Positions 1 through 9,278 of a DNA stretch of 64,000 bases are shown here, piece by piece (the first letter of the stretch is position 1; every line of letters begins with the position of its first letter). A program made the position numbers and the translations under genes. The notes beneath the pieces were generated by a model. It saw only the letters and a program-made list of their open reading frames with translations, did no database searches and had not been told where the DNA came from. Source of the DNA: Neisseria lisongii (lineage in GTDB: Bacteria; Pseudomonadota; Gammaproteobacteria; Burkholderiales; Neisseriaceae); assembly GCF_028463985.1 (NCBI RefSeq), contig NZ_CP116766.1, positions 1,922,001-1,986,000 of the forward strand. Reading direction: 5' to 3'.

Positions 1-2
1 GT

Positions 3-1292
3 TTGATGACACAAGCATTGAACAGCCATAATCTTCATGTGTTGGAATCATTAACTGCTGTTTATAGGCAGCAGCCTTGGGCTGATGCGGTATTATTGGC
101 TCGGGCTGAAGGCATGATTGCCCGTTTTCAAGGGCATTATACCCGTGCGGTTGAAACTTACCGCAGGTTGTATGAAACGCATGCTGATGATAAACGCATC
201 GTGCTGGATACGGCTGCAATACTGTTTGAAGACAGGCAGTGGAAAGAGGCGGATCGGTTGTTTGCCGAAGCGGAGACCGATTTGGCTGTGCCGGAAGGAG
301 TTCGGGATAATATCCGGGTTTACCGGCGGAAAATTGAATCGGCAGGGAACTGGCATATCGGAGGCAGTGCCAGCGTTGCCTATGATAAAAATATTAATGA
401 TGCTGCGCCTGCGTACTGTTCGCCGTTGGGCTGTGTCGATCAGAAAGCTGAAAATGCCGTCGGTATCCACTATCAGGCTTCCGTGGAAAAAAACACGCCT
501 CTGGTCGGCCACCATAATCTGCTGTTTCGCAGTTATCTCAACGGGAGCAGTTATTATTTGGATAAGAAATCACAATACGATCATGCGTTTGGGCGGGCGT
601 ATCTGGGCTGGCAATATCAAACTGCACGAACCGGATTAAATGTATTGCCGTTTTATCAGGGGCAGTTATCGGGTAGTGATAGATGGAGGGCCAAGGCCGA
701 GCGCAGCCATACTTTAAAAATGGCTCTGTTTTCTCAAGCATTCGGTATTCAGACGGCTTTGTCGCATCAAATCAACCCCCGATTGCAGTTTTTTGCTTCT
801 GCCGAGACTTACCGGCAGCGTTATCGGGAACCGGAACGTGCGGAACACAGCAACGGGCAGCACTACAGTCTGTATGCTTCGCTGGCATACAAACCGTTAC
901 CGGCGCATACGGTTTTTGTGGGATTGGGCGGCGGCATAGTCAAACCTGAAAAAACAGAGTTGAAAGGACGCATCAATAATACGGGCAATATCCGCCGCTC
1001 CGTCAGCGGCGGGTGGCGGGCGGTGTGGCCGAAATTGGGCGGTTTAAATATGCAGATTCAGACGGCCTATACCGACCGAAGATATCGAGGGCAGGCATTG
1101 AATACTGATTTTGAGTGGCAGCAGCAACGTAATCGTGAAACAGCGTACAGCATTTCGGTTGCGCATCCGAAACTCTCCGTTGCTAAGTTGATTCCCAAAT
1201 TGACATGGGAGCAGCAGCGCATATACAGCACCCACAAATGGGCAGTGCGCAGGAATAACCGGATTGTGGTAGAAATCGAAAAAACATTTTAA
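3..1292 (+). CDS. Surface lipoprotein assembly modifier (Slam) family protein, 5' end cut by window edge
   Basis: Outer-membrane protein of the Slam (DUF560) family, which helps lipoproteins reach the cell surface in Neisseria. About 430 residues are visible. The first ~100 are helical and TPR-like (ARAEGMIARFQGHYTRAVETY). The rest shows alternating aromatic and polar residues typical of a beta-barrel and ends in a terminal Phe (VEIEKTF), as expected for an outer-membrane barrel. Known Slams are somewhat longer (near 490 residues) and start with a signal peptide; none is visible, so the true start probably lies before base 1. The lipoprotein substrate is often encoded next door and may also be upstream. 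Substrate cannot be told from this piece. The family call is by eye. Confidence 0.75.
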   Translation: MMTQALNSHNLHVLESLTAVYRQQPWADAVLLARAEGMIARFQGHYTRAVETYRRLYETHADDKRIVLDTAAILFEDRQWKEADRLFAEAETDLAVPEGVRDNIRVYRRKIESAGNWHIGGSASVAYDKNINDAAPAYCSPLGCVDQKAENAVGIHYQASVEKNTPLVGHHNLLFRSYLNGSSYYLDKKSQYDHAFGRAYLGWQYQTARTGLNVLPFYQGQLSGSDRWRAKAERSHTLKMALFSQAFGIQTALSHQINPRLQFFASAETYRQRYREPERAEHSNGQHYSLYASLAYKPLPAHTVFVGLGGGIVKPEKTELKGRINNTGNIRRSVSGGWRAVWPKLGGLNMQIQTAYTDRRYRGQALNTDFEWQQQRNRETAYSISVAHPKLSVAKLIPKLTWEQQRIYSTHKWAVRRNNRIVVEIEKTF

Positions 1293-1427
1293 ATAGAAAC
1301 GGGCTAATGGTTTGGTCTTACCCTGACGAAGGCCGTCTGAAAACCGGCGGCGGGCGGGGTTCTGTCTGATTGCCGGGGTTACTGTATAATGACCGGTCTG
1401 ATTCGATTTTCAAATGATAAGCATATT

Positions 1428-4400
1428 ATGTCCCAAGCTGATTTGACCCAAACGCTTTCTAAAGACCGCCATTTTCTGCAAACTGCTTTTAAAAATCCGC
1501 AACGTTTCGGCGGGATGGAGGCGGTGCGGCAGAAATATCATAAGTCGCACGAGCTTTTTTTGCGCCGTTTGGCGAAGTTGCCCAAGCCGGAATATGCCGG
1601 TAATTTGCCGGTACACGAGCGGTTGGCGGAGTTGAAAGCGGCGATTGCGGCGCATCAGGTAACGATTATCTGCGGTGAAACGGGTTCGGGCAAAACCACG
1701 CAGTTGCCGAAAATCTGTTTGGAACTGGGGCGGGGCGTGTCGGGCTTGATCGGGCATACCCAGCCGAGGCGTTTGGCGGCACGCTCGGTGGCGGAGCGGA
1801 TTGCGGAAGAGCTGCATTCGGAAATCGGCAGCGTGGTCGGCTATAAAGTTCGGTTTAACGACAATACGTCCCGTGAGGCTTATGTGAAGCTGATGACGGA
1901 CGGCATTTTGTTGGCGGAAACGCAGACCGACCGTTTTTTGTCAGCGTATGACACGATTATTATCGACGAGGCGCACGAGCGCAGTCTGAACATTGATTTC
2001 CTGCTCGGCTATTTGAAACAGCTTTTGCCAAAACGTCCTGATTTAAAAGTGATTATTACTTCGGCAACGATAGATGCCGAACGCTTTTCCAAACATTTCA
2101 ACAATGCGCCGGTGTTTGAAGTCAGCGGCCGCACTTATCCGGTGGAGATTCTCTACCGACCGTTGCGCAGCACCGATGAAGACGATGCGGAAATTGAATT
2201 GACCGATGCGATTGTCGATGCGGCGGACGAGTTGGCACGTTTGGGCGAGGGCGATATTTTGGTGTTTTTTCCGGGCGAACGGGAAATCCGTGAGGCGGCG
2301 GAGGCGCTGCGTAAATCGCCGTTGCGGCGCAATGACGAAATCTTGCCGCTGTTTGCCCGCCTGTCGCATTCGGAACAGCATAAGATTTTCCATCCGAGCG
2401 GCGGCAAACGGCGGATTGTGCTGGCGACCAATGTGGCGGAAACGTCGCTGACCGTTCCCGGCATTAAATATGTAATCGATACCGGTTTGGCACGGGTGAA
2501 ACGTTATTCGGCCCGTGCCAAAGTCGAGCAGCTTCATGTGGAAAAAATCTCGCAGGCGGCGGCAAAACAGCGGGCGGGGCGTTGCGGACGGGTATCGGCG
2601 GGCGTGTGCGTGCGGCTGTATGCGGAAGACGATTTTGCGCAGCGGCCGCCGTTTACCGATCCGGAAATTATCCGCAGCAATCTGGCGGCGGTGATTTTGC
2701 GGATGGCGGCGTTGAAACTGGGCGATGTGGCGGCGTTTCCGTTTCTCGAAGCGCCCGATCAGCGTTATATCAACGACGGTTTTCAGGTGTTGCTGGAGTT
2801 GGGTGCGGTTGATGAGAAAAACGGTTTGACCAAACTCGGCGAACAGATGGCGAGATTGCCGGTTGATCCGAAAATCAGCCGTATGCTGCTGGCGGCGAAA
2901 AAACACGGCTGCGTGCAGGAAATGCTGGTGATTGTGTCCGCCCTGTCGATTCAAGACCCGAGGGAGCGGCCGCTGGAAGCCCGTGAAGCAGCGGCGAAGG
3001 CGCATGAGCGGTTTTACGATAAACAGTCGGATTTTCTGGCCTATCTGAATATTTGGGACAGCTTCCAGCGGGAGCGGGACAAAGGTTTGTCCAACCGCCA
3101 GCTGGTGCAGTGGTGCCATCAATATTTTCTGTCGCACTTGAGAATGCGGGAATGGCGGGAGCTGCACGCCCAGCTTGCCCAAATTGCGGTGGAAATGGGT
3201 TTGACGACCAAAGAACAGGCTTTCAGACGGCCTCAGCCGCAGCAGGCGTTTCAGCAGAGCGAGGCGGCGGGCGATCAAGACCTTTCCGCCAAGCTCAAGC
3301 AAAAACAGTTGGACAAAAAACAGCACCGCAGCAAAATCCGTGCCGACAAAGAAGCGGGCTACGAGCAGATTCACCGTGCGCTGCTCACCGGCCTGATTGC
3401 CAATGTCGGCATGAAGTCGCCCGAGGGCAACGACTATCTCGGCGCACGGGGCAGCCGTTTTCATCTTTTCCCCGCTTCCGCCCTGTTTAAAGCCAAACCG
3501 AAATGGGTGATGGCGGCGGAACTGACCGAAACGTCCAAACTCTATGCCCGAGATGTGGCGGTGATTCAGCCCGAATGGATGGAGCAGGAAGCCGCCCACC
3601 TGATGCGTTACCATTATTTCGAACCGCATTGGGCGCAGAAACGGGGCGAAGTGGTGGCGAGCGAGCGGGTAACGTTTTACGGCTTAACCGTCTTGCCCCG
3701 CCGCCCGATTGCCTACGGCAGAATCGCCCCCGACGAAGCCCGGGAAATCTTTATCCGGGGCGCACTGGTGGCGCAGGAATGCGATTTGCAGGCGGCATTT
3801 TTTGTTCACAATAAAAAACTGATTAAAGAAATCAGCGAGTTGGAACATAAATCCCGCAAGCAGGACGTGTTGGTCGATGATGAAGTACTGTATGAATTTT
3901 ACCATCAGCGTTTGCCGCAGATGGTGGAAATCGGCAGGCCGTCTGAAAAATCATCCGAGGGCGCAACCCAAGCGGCGGATACCGCATTTTCAGACGGCCT
4001 CGCCGGTAAAGGCCGTCTGAAAACCCAGCCGCTGGCGGACATCCGCACGTTCAATACATGGCTCAAACAGGCAGAACAGCAACAGCCCAAGCTGCTGTTT
4101 CTCAGTCGGGACGACCTGATGCAGCACGCCGCCGCACACGTTACCGAAGAACAGTTCCCGCCGTTTTGGAAAACCGCCGACGGCAGATTCAAACTCAGCT
4201 ACCGTTTCGAACCAAACCATCCGCTCGACGGCGTAACCCTGACTTTGCCGCTGACTTCGCTCAACCGCCTCAATGCCGCAAGTTTGGAATGGCTGGTTCC
4301 CGGTATGCTGCGGGAAAAACTGCAACTGCTCGTCAAAGCCTTACCCAAACAAATCCGCCGCATCTGCGTACCTGTTCCCGAATTTATCACCCGCTTTTTG

Positions 4401-5522
4401 GAAAGCGAACCCGAACGTAACGAGCCGATTATTCCCCAACTCGCCCGCTTTATCGCCAAAACCGCCGGCGATATGCGGATTTTGGAACAAATCGACCAAG
4501 ATTCATGGTCGGTACACGTTTTGCCCGACTATTGCTACGTCAATCTGAAAATTATCGACGACGGCGGTCAAGAGCTGGCGAGCGGCCGCAAACTGCACGA
4601 ATTGCAACAGCAACTCGGTCAAGCCGCCGCCGTAACCTTCCGCGACAACACCCAAGAATTCGAGCGGGACAAAGTAACGACATGGGACATCGGCAAATTG
4701 CCCGAATCCATCAAATTCGCCAGAGGCAAACAGCAGCTCACCGGCTATCTCGGTCTGCAAAAAGAAAAAAACGGCAACATCGCCCTGCGCCTGTTCGACA
4801 CCCAAGCCGCCGCCGCACAAGCCCACCGGCAAGGCGTGATCGAACTGATGAAGCTGCAACTCAAAGAACAGGTCAAAGACCTCAACAAAGGCCTGCAAGG
4901 TTTCACCCAAGCCGCCATGCTGCTCAAACACATACCCGCCGACAACCTGCGGGAAGACCTGACCCAAGCCGTGTGCGACCGTGCCTTTATCGGCGAAGAC
5001 GAATTGCCGAGAGACGAAAAAGCCTTCAAAGAACAAATCAAACGCGCCCGCAGCCGCCTGCCCGCCGTCAAAGAAGCCCTCAGCCGCTACCTTCAGGAAA
5101 CCGCCGCCGCCTATGCCGAACTCAACGGCAAAACCGGCAGCGGCAAACACCCGCTCGCCCACCTGCTGCGCAACCGCCTGAACACCCTGCTCGCCGAAGG
5201 CTTCGCCACCCGCACCCCGTGGACGCAATGGCCCCGTTTACCCGTGTACCTCAAAGCCATGACCCTGCGCATGGACAAATACATCAGCAATCCCGCAAGA
5301 GACCAAGCCCGTGAAGCCGATATTCAGGAATTGGAACAAATGTGGCAGGAAAAAACCGACACCCTGACCAAACAAGGCTTGCCCGTTTCAGACGGCCTTG
5401 CTGCATTTAAATGGTCGGTTGAAGAATTAAGAGTGTCGCTGTTTGCACAGGAATTGAAAACACCGTATCCGGTGTCGGTGAAAAGGTTGTTGAAACTATG
5501 GGAAGAAATGAATAAAGGTTGA
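1428..5522 (+). CDS. hrpA: ATP-dependent RNA helicase HrpA (DEAH box)
   Basis: Large cytoplasmic DEAH-box RNA helicase of about 1364 residues, close to the ~1300 of E. coli HrpA. Visible motifs: Walker A GETGSGKTTQ near residue 83, DEAH near 180, SAT (ITSATID) near 209, motif VI QRAGRCGR near 380. The long C-terminal half is the HrpA-specific extension. An upstream in-frame ATG at 1389 exists, but MSQADLTQ at 1428 is the likelier start. Three DUS copies are read in frame at about 3936-4023, giving RPSEK, FSDGL and GRLKTQ in a probable linker near residues 837-865; another gives FRRP near 3222. The antisense strand is open for long stretches, a by-product of codon bias. Confidence 0.93.
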   Translation: MSQADLTQTLSKDRHFLQTAFKNPQRFGGMEAVRQKYHKSHELFLRRLAKLPKPEYAGNLPVHERLAELKAAIAAHQVTIICGETGSGKTTQLPKICLELGRGVSGLIGHTQPRRLAARSVAERIAEELHSEIGSVVGYKVRFNDNTSREAYVKLMTDGILLAETQTDRFLSAYDTIIIDEAHERSLNIDFLLGYLKQLLPKRPDLKVIITSATIDAERFSKHFNNAPVFEVSGRTYPVEILYRPLRSTDEDDAEIELTDAIVDAADELARLGEGDILVFFPGEREIREAAEALRKSPLRRNDEILPLFARLSHSEQHKIFHPSGGKRRIVLATNVAETSLTVPGIKYVIDTGLARVKRYSARAKVEQLHVEKISQAAAKQRAGRCGRVSAGVCVRLYAEDDFAQRPPFTDPEIIRSNLAAVILRMAALKLGDVAAFPFLEAPDQRYINDGFQVLLELGAVDEKNGLTKLGEQMARLPVDPKISRMLLAAKKHGCVQEMLVIVSALSIQDPRERPLEAREAAAKAHERFYDKQSDFLAYLNIWDSFQRERDKGLSNRQLVQWCHQYFLSHLRMREWRELHAQLAQIAVEMGLTTKEQAFRRPQPQQAFQQSEAAGDQDLSAKLKQKQLDKKQHRSKIRADKEAGYEQIHRALLTGLIANVGMKSPEGNDYLGARGSRFHLFPASALFKAKPKWVMAAELTETSKLYARDVAVIQPEWMEQEAAHLMRYHYFEPHWAQKRGEVVASERVTFYGLTVLPRRPIAYGRIAPDEAREIFIRGALVAQECDLQAAFFVHNKKLIKEISELEHKSRKQDVLVDDEVLYEFYHQRLPQMVEIGRPSEKSSEGATQAADTAFSDGLAGKGRLKTQPLADIRTFNTWLKQAEQQQPKLLFLSRDDLMQHAAAHVTEEQFPPFWKTADGRFKLSYRFEPNHPLDGVTLTLPLTSLNRLNAASLEWLVPGMLREKLQLLVKALPKQIRRICVPVPEFITRFLESEPERNEPIIPQLARFIAKTAGDMRILEQIDQDSWSVHVLPDYCYVNLKIIDDGGQELASGRKLHELQQQLGQAAAVTFRDNTQEFERDKVTTWDIGKLPESIKFARGKQQLTGYLGLQKEKNGNIALRLFDTQAAAAQAHRQGVIELMKLQLKEQVKDLNKGLQGFTQAAMLLKHIPADNLREDLTQAVCDRAFIGEDELPRDEKAFKEQIKRARSRLPAVKEALSRYLQETAAAYAELNGKTGSGKHPLAHLLRNRLNTLLAEGFATRTPWTQWPRLPVYLKAMTLRMDKYISNPARDQAREADIQELEQMWQEKTDTLTKQGLPVSDGLAAFKWSVEELRVSLFAQELKTPYPVSVKRLLKLWEEMNKG

Positions 5523-5547
5523 TAAAATAGGATTAAGGAGTATTGAA

Positions 5548-6798
5548 ATGAATGTGCCAATGAATAAGGTAGCAGTACCTGAAAAAGTTGAGAGGGTTTT
5601 GGAAATAGTTCTTAAAGGATTTGGAATATTAACAATATTATCTGTCTTTTTTGGTGGAGTAGTAGTTTTGAACTATCTAAAATCTATATATCAAGCTGAA
5701 TTGTTTCCTGATGTAATTTCTCAGGTAAATGGTTTTGTGAGTATCGCTGCCCTTTTTGTTTTTTATGCTTTTCTTATAATTATTTTTCCATTTAGTTTAT
5801 TTTTGGTAACTATACATAATACGGATCAAAGGATTTATTTGTTTAATTATAAAGAAAATATCAAAAATATAGCTGATTTTGGCATATTGGAAAGAATAGT
5901 AACTCTTTCAAAATTAAAAGAGATTAATGGATTAATAGATAAATTAGAAAATATGAAAAAGGGAGATGAAGAAAATTTAGAGAAAAATCATAAAAATATT
6001 CAAGAAGAAATTAAAAATTCACAAAAAAAATTAGAGAGATGGAAGAACTTTGAAAATGGAAAAAAACTTTTAAAAGAGACTGGTAATGCGAAGGATTTAA
6101 AAGAATTAGATGATTTTTTTGGTTGGCTTAAAAAAATTAAAAATACTTTAGATAGTGAGTTAAAAGAAGATAAAATATTTAAGGGTTTCCTTCGCAAGCA
6201 GGATTTTTTTATTCTACTACAGGGTTTGTTATGTGCTGTACTGCTTTACTTAGTGTATACAAGATTCTCTTACTATTGTGTTTTAGGTTTAGTATTATGG
6301 TTCTGCATCCGATGTTTCATCCACTATAAATTTAAGTGGGGAAGTTTCTTTACATCTATTTCTGTATTTTTATTATGTTTATTTTTTTGTATATGTCTGA
6401 TTTTTAAAGACTTGTACACGTCAGAAATTTTATACCCTATTCGTTTTATAGAAAAACCTCAAGACTCATCTTGGTATCTATTAACGATTGATAAAGAAAA
6501 TAACCCGTTGCATCCTGAAGATTTTGTGGAAATGAAGAAAGAGTTTAAGCCAGGTATAAAAGAGTTTAAGCTAGATATATGTGAAAAAGATGATTACCTT
6601 TTAAATTATCGGCTAGCAGCTAGAAAAAATGCTTTATATGGCTATATGGCATGGAGTTTAGGGGATACGAAAGTATTTTGTCCTGAAAGTGCTATGAATT
6701 TGCAAAATAAATATGAAGCAAAAAAATGTCTGGTAATAAAAAAGGATATGATACAGCCATTAAATCCTCAATATATTTCGGGTGCTGTATTAAAATGA
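5548..6798 (+). CDS. AT-rich membrane protein of unknown function with central coiled coil
   Basis: 416 residues, no family recognised. Start ATG follows AAGGAG with good spacing, 25 bases after the hrpA stop. Two hydrophobic segments lie near residues 22-46 and 62-90. A highly charged Lys/Glu-rich region of about 100 residues follows and looks like a coiled coil. Two or three more membrane segments (near 215-290) lead to a soluble C-terminal domain of about 110 residues with several Cys. The gene is strikingly AT-rich with many AAA, TTT and ATA codons, unlike hrpA before it or the OPT gene after it, and contains no DUS. It is followed at once by a miniature element. These traits suggest acquisition from a low-GC source; function unknown. 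Confidence 0.8.
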   Translation: MNVPMNKVAVPEKVERVLEIVLKGFGILTILSVFFGGVVVLNYLKSIYQAELFPDVISQVNGFVSIAALFVFYAFLIIIFPFSLFLVTIHNTDQRIYLFNYKENIKNIADFGILERIVTLSKLKEINGLIDKLENMKKGDEENLEKNHKNIQEEIKNSQKKLERWKNFENGKKLLKETGNAKDLKELDDFFGWLKKIKNTLDSELKEDKIFKGFLRKQDFFILLQGLLCAVLLYLVYTRFSYYCVLGLVLWFCIRCFIHYKFKWGSFFTSISVFLLCLFFCICLIFKDLYTSEILYPIRFIEKPQDSSWYLLTIDKENNPLHPEDFVEMKKEFKPGIKEFKLDICEKDDYLLNYRLAARKNALYGYMAWSLGDTKVFCPESAMNLQNKYEAKKCLVIKKDMIQPLNPQYISGAVLK

Positions 6799-6814
6799 GG
6801 TAATTCCTAGCATT

Positions 6815-6989
6815 TATAGTAAATACACTGAATAATTCATACGGTTTTTAAACAGGGCGTAGGTTGGGTCGAGACCCAACATTAATTTAAAAAAATCTTG
6901 AAACATAAGATTTTGTTGGGTTACGCTCGTGCCTCGCTAACCACAACCTATGCCTGCTTTTGTATGGAAAATTCGGTGTTTTAACTATA
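6815..6989 (+). repeat. ~175-bp miniature inverted-repeat element, copy 1
   Basis: Begins TATAGTAAATACACTGAA and ends TTCGGTGTTTTAACTATA, an imperfect terminal inverted repeat of about 18 bp bounded by TA. Inside is a palindromic core with GTAGGTTGGGTCGAGACCC on one side and GGGTTACGC...CGCTAACC on the other. Near-identical copies lie at 18434-18606 (opposite strand) and 51379-51551. Size and TATAG ends recall the Correia (NEMIS) class, but the core differs from the Correia sequence I know. With the DUS hairpin at 7011 it fills the 6799-7092 gap. Confidence 0.8.
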
Positions 6990-7010
6990 TTAAATACATT
7001 CCTAAAGTTA

Positions 7011-7043
7011 AGGCCGTCTGAAAATCAGATTTTCAGACGGCCT
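7011..7043. terminator. DUS inverted-repeat terminator
   Basis: AGGCCGTCTGAAAA and its inverse form a hairpin separated by five bases, followed by T-rich sequence. It sits between the converging AT-rich gene (+) and OPT transporter (-) and can serve both, as paired DUS commonly do in Neisseria. Confidence 0.8.
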
Positions 7044-7092
7044 GTTTTATTTACCGTTTACACGGTTTTAATCGTTCAAAACGGGCAACCAT

Positions 7093-9117
7093 TTACTTCC
7101 CGGCTTTTAACACCCGTTTGGCGAAAATCATCATGCCGGTGATGAAGAATGCCAGGCCGAGCCATTTGGCGGCGGTGTCCCAGTTGTCCAATGCGAGGGC
7201 GAGCGGGGCATCGCTGCCGCCGTTGGTTACGGAGAAGGCGATGATAAAGGCGAGAATCACGCCGATCAGGCTTTCGCCGACAATCAGGCCGGCGGCAAAC
7301 AGAGTGCCGATGCGGTCAGCGTTTTTCAGACGGCCTTCGCTGTTGCTGCTGCGTTTGGCGACGGTGTGTTTCAGGAATGCGGCCAAAATAGCGCCAATCA
7401 CAATCGGCATATTGACAGACGGCGGTAGGTAGATGCCCATGCCGACTGCCAATACGGGCAGGCTCATGCGGGAGGCGGTGGATTTTTTCAGCACGATGTC
7501 AACGATAATCAGGGCAACGCCGATGGCGATACCGGTGAAGATGTAGTTCCATTGCAGGTTGTGCGAGAAAATGCCGGTGGCGATGGTGGTCATCAGCGTG
7601 GCTTGTGGTGCGGCGAGGGCTTGGGCGGCATCCATGCCTTCGCGCGGCATGGCACCGGTGAAGCCGTAGGCTTGGTAGAGCAGTTCCAATACCGGCGAAA
7701 TCACCAGTGCGCCGACAACGCAGCCGATAATCAGGGCGATTTGCTGCCGCCACGGGGTGGCTTTGACGAGGTAGCCGGTTTTGAGGTCTTGGAGGTTGTC
7801 GTTGGAAATCGAGGCAACGGAAATAACGGACGAGCCGCAAAACAGTGCCAGTGCCAGCATAAATTTGCGGTTGGCTTCATCGGCAAACATGCCGCCGGAG
7901 TCGCCGATCAGCAGTAAAACCAGTGAAATGGCGATAATCGAGATAATGCCGATGCCGGAAATCGGGCTGGAAGACGAGCCGACCAAACCGGCCATGTAGC
8001 CGCAGGCGGCGGCGACGAGAAAGCCGATCAGTGAGGCAAGCAGGGTGCAGACAATCACCAGCAGCCATGCCAAACCGCCCGAAATGTGGGCATCGGCGAC
8101 AAATTGCCAGAAGGTCAGTGCCAAAATCAGCATCATGCCCAAGGTCCACAAAATCATGGCTTTGGGCGACAGGTCTTGTTCGACCCGTTCGGCGGAGGCT
8201 TCCGAACCGCCTTTGAAGGCTTTAAACGACAGGCGCATGCCTTCGGCCATCGGTTTCATCAGGGTAATCAGCGTCCAGATGGCGGCAATGCCGATGGTGC
8301 CGGCGCCGATAAAGCGGACTTTTTCTTTCCAAAGCTGCATGGCAAAGCCGACCATGTCGAGATTTTCAGGTTGCGGCAAATGGGCGGAGAAGTAGGGAAC
8401 AGCGCCGCCCCATGCGATGAAAATGCCCAGTAAGATTGCCAAACCGCCGGTCAGGCCGACCAGATAGCCTGCGCCCAAGAGCGCCAGTGAAAAACCCATC
8501 GGAAGTTGGAACACGGCTGCGCCGCTTTTGAACCAGTAGCTGGCGCTGTCGGCGGCGATACGCAAACCGTTGGTGCAGAAGCTCACAATACCTGCCAGCA
8601 GACCGCCGGTGGCGATTTCGGCAATGCCGCTGCCGCCGGTTTGTTTTCCGCCTTCATGTTCGCCGCTACCGACTTTCAAAATTTCGGCCGCCGCTACGCC
8701 TTCAGGATAGGGTAGGTCGCTTTTGACTACCATTGCATAGCGCAGCGGAATGGTGAAAATCACGCCGAGAATGCCGCCCGCCATACACAGCAGCGTGGTT
8801 TGCCAAAACGGAAAACCGTTCCAGTAGCCCGCCATCAACAGGCCGGGCAATACGAAAATAATGGTCGAGAGCGTACCCGCCGCCGAAGCCTGCGTCTGTA
8901 CCATATTGTTTTCCAGAATATTGCTGCCTTTGGCGAATTTGAGCAGCGCCATGGAAATCACGGCTGCCGGAATCGAGGAAGCAAAGGTGAGGCCGACTTT
9001 GAGGCCGAGATAAACGTTGGAGGCGGTGAAAACCACAGTAATCAATGCCCCTAAAATCATGCCGCGCAGCGTCAGCTCGCGGTAGCCGGCATAGGGGTCG
9101 TGCTGGTGTTGTGTCAT
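7093..9117 (-). CDS. OPT family oligopeptide transporter
   Basis: 674-residue inner-membrane protein with about 15 hydrophobic segments, of the oligopeptide transporter (OPT/YSL) superfamily. The N-terminus (ELTLRGMILGALITVVFT) and the following SNVYLGLKVG and the Asn/Gln/Ser/Ala-rich segment after it resemble bacterial OPT proteins, as do YPEGVAAAEIL and the SGIGIISIIAISL segment. Full length for bacterial members. The start ATG at 9117 is preceded by a purine-rich AAAGAAAG. It stands alone between DUS hairpins. Substrate (small peptide or metal chelate) cannot be read from sequence. Confidence 0.9.
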   Translation of the reverse strand: MTQHQHDPYAGYRELTLRGMILGALITVVFTASNVYLGLKVGLTFASSIPAAVISMALLKFAKGSNILENNMVQTQASAAGTLSTIIFVLPGLLMAGYWNGFPFWQTTLLCMAGGILGVIFTIPLRYAMVVKSDLPYPEGVAAAEILKVGSGEHEGGKQTGGSGIAEIATGGLLAGIVSFCTNGLRIAADSASYWFKSGAAVFQLPMGFSLALLGAGYLVGLTGGLAILLGIFIAWGGAVPYFSAHLPQPENLDMVGFAMQLWKEKVRFIGAGTIGIAAIWTLITLMKPMAEGMRLSFKAFKGGSEASAERVEQDLSPKAMILWTLGMMLILALTFWQFVADAHISGGLAWLLVIVCTLLASLIGFLVAAACGYMAGLVGSSSSPISGIGIISIIAISLVLLLIGDSGGMFADEANRKFMLALALFCGSSVISVASISNDNLQDLKTGYLVKATPWRQQIALIIGCVVGALVISPVLELLYQAYGFTGAMPREGMDAAQALAAPQATLMTTIATGIFSHNLQWNYIFTGIAIGVALIIVDIVLKKSTASRMSLPVLAVGMGIYLPPSVNMPIVIGAILAAFLKHTVAKRSSNSEGRLKNADRIGTLFAAGLIVGESLIGVILAFIIAFSVTNGGSDAPLALALDNWDTAAKWLGLAFFITGMMIFAKRVLKAGK

Positions 9118-9230
9118 TTTATGCTTTCTTTTTTACGGGAACAGCTTATGTTGTGGTTTACGCAAAGATTTGTCAATGTTTGCGGCATTTCTTTACATTG
9201 AGATTGGGGATTTGAGCGGTTTGAACATGA

Positions 9231-9267
9231 TGAGGCCGTCTGAAAATCAGGTTTTCAGACGGCCTCA
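9231..9267. terminator. DUS inverted-repeat terminator
   Basis: A near-perfect palindrome of TGAGGCCGTCTGAAAA and its inverse, 12 bases past the stop of the AraC-type gene on the minus strand. It is the last DUS before the DUS-free redox island. Confidence 0.8.
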
Positions 9268-9278
9268 TTGTTTGGTTT

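Noticed and set aside
2043..3629. 528-codon open frame antisense to hrpA
   Set aside because: Arg/His/Phe-rich with no domain pattern. It mirrors the codon bias of hrpA.
4503..5314. Long open frames on both strands over the hrpA 3' part
   Set aside because: Low-complexity translations (Arg/Pro-rich or Gly/Phe-rich) overlapping a clear HrpA frame.
6960..7142. 60-codon ORF downstream of the AT-rich gene
   Set aside because: Made of the miniature element end plus DUS-encoded residues (LRPSENQIFRRP).
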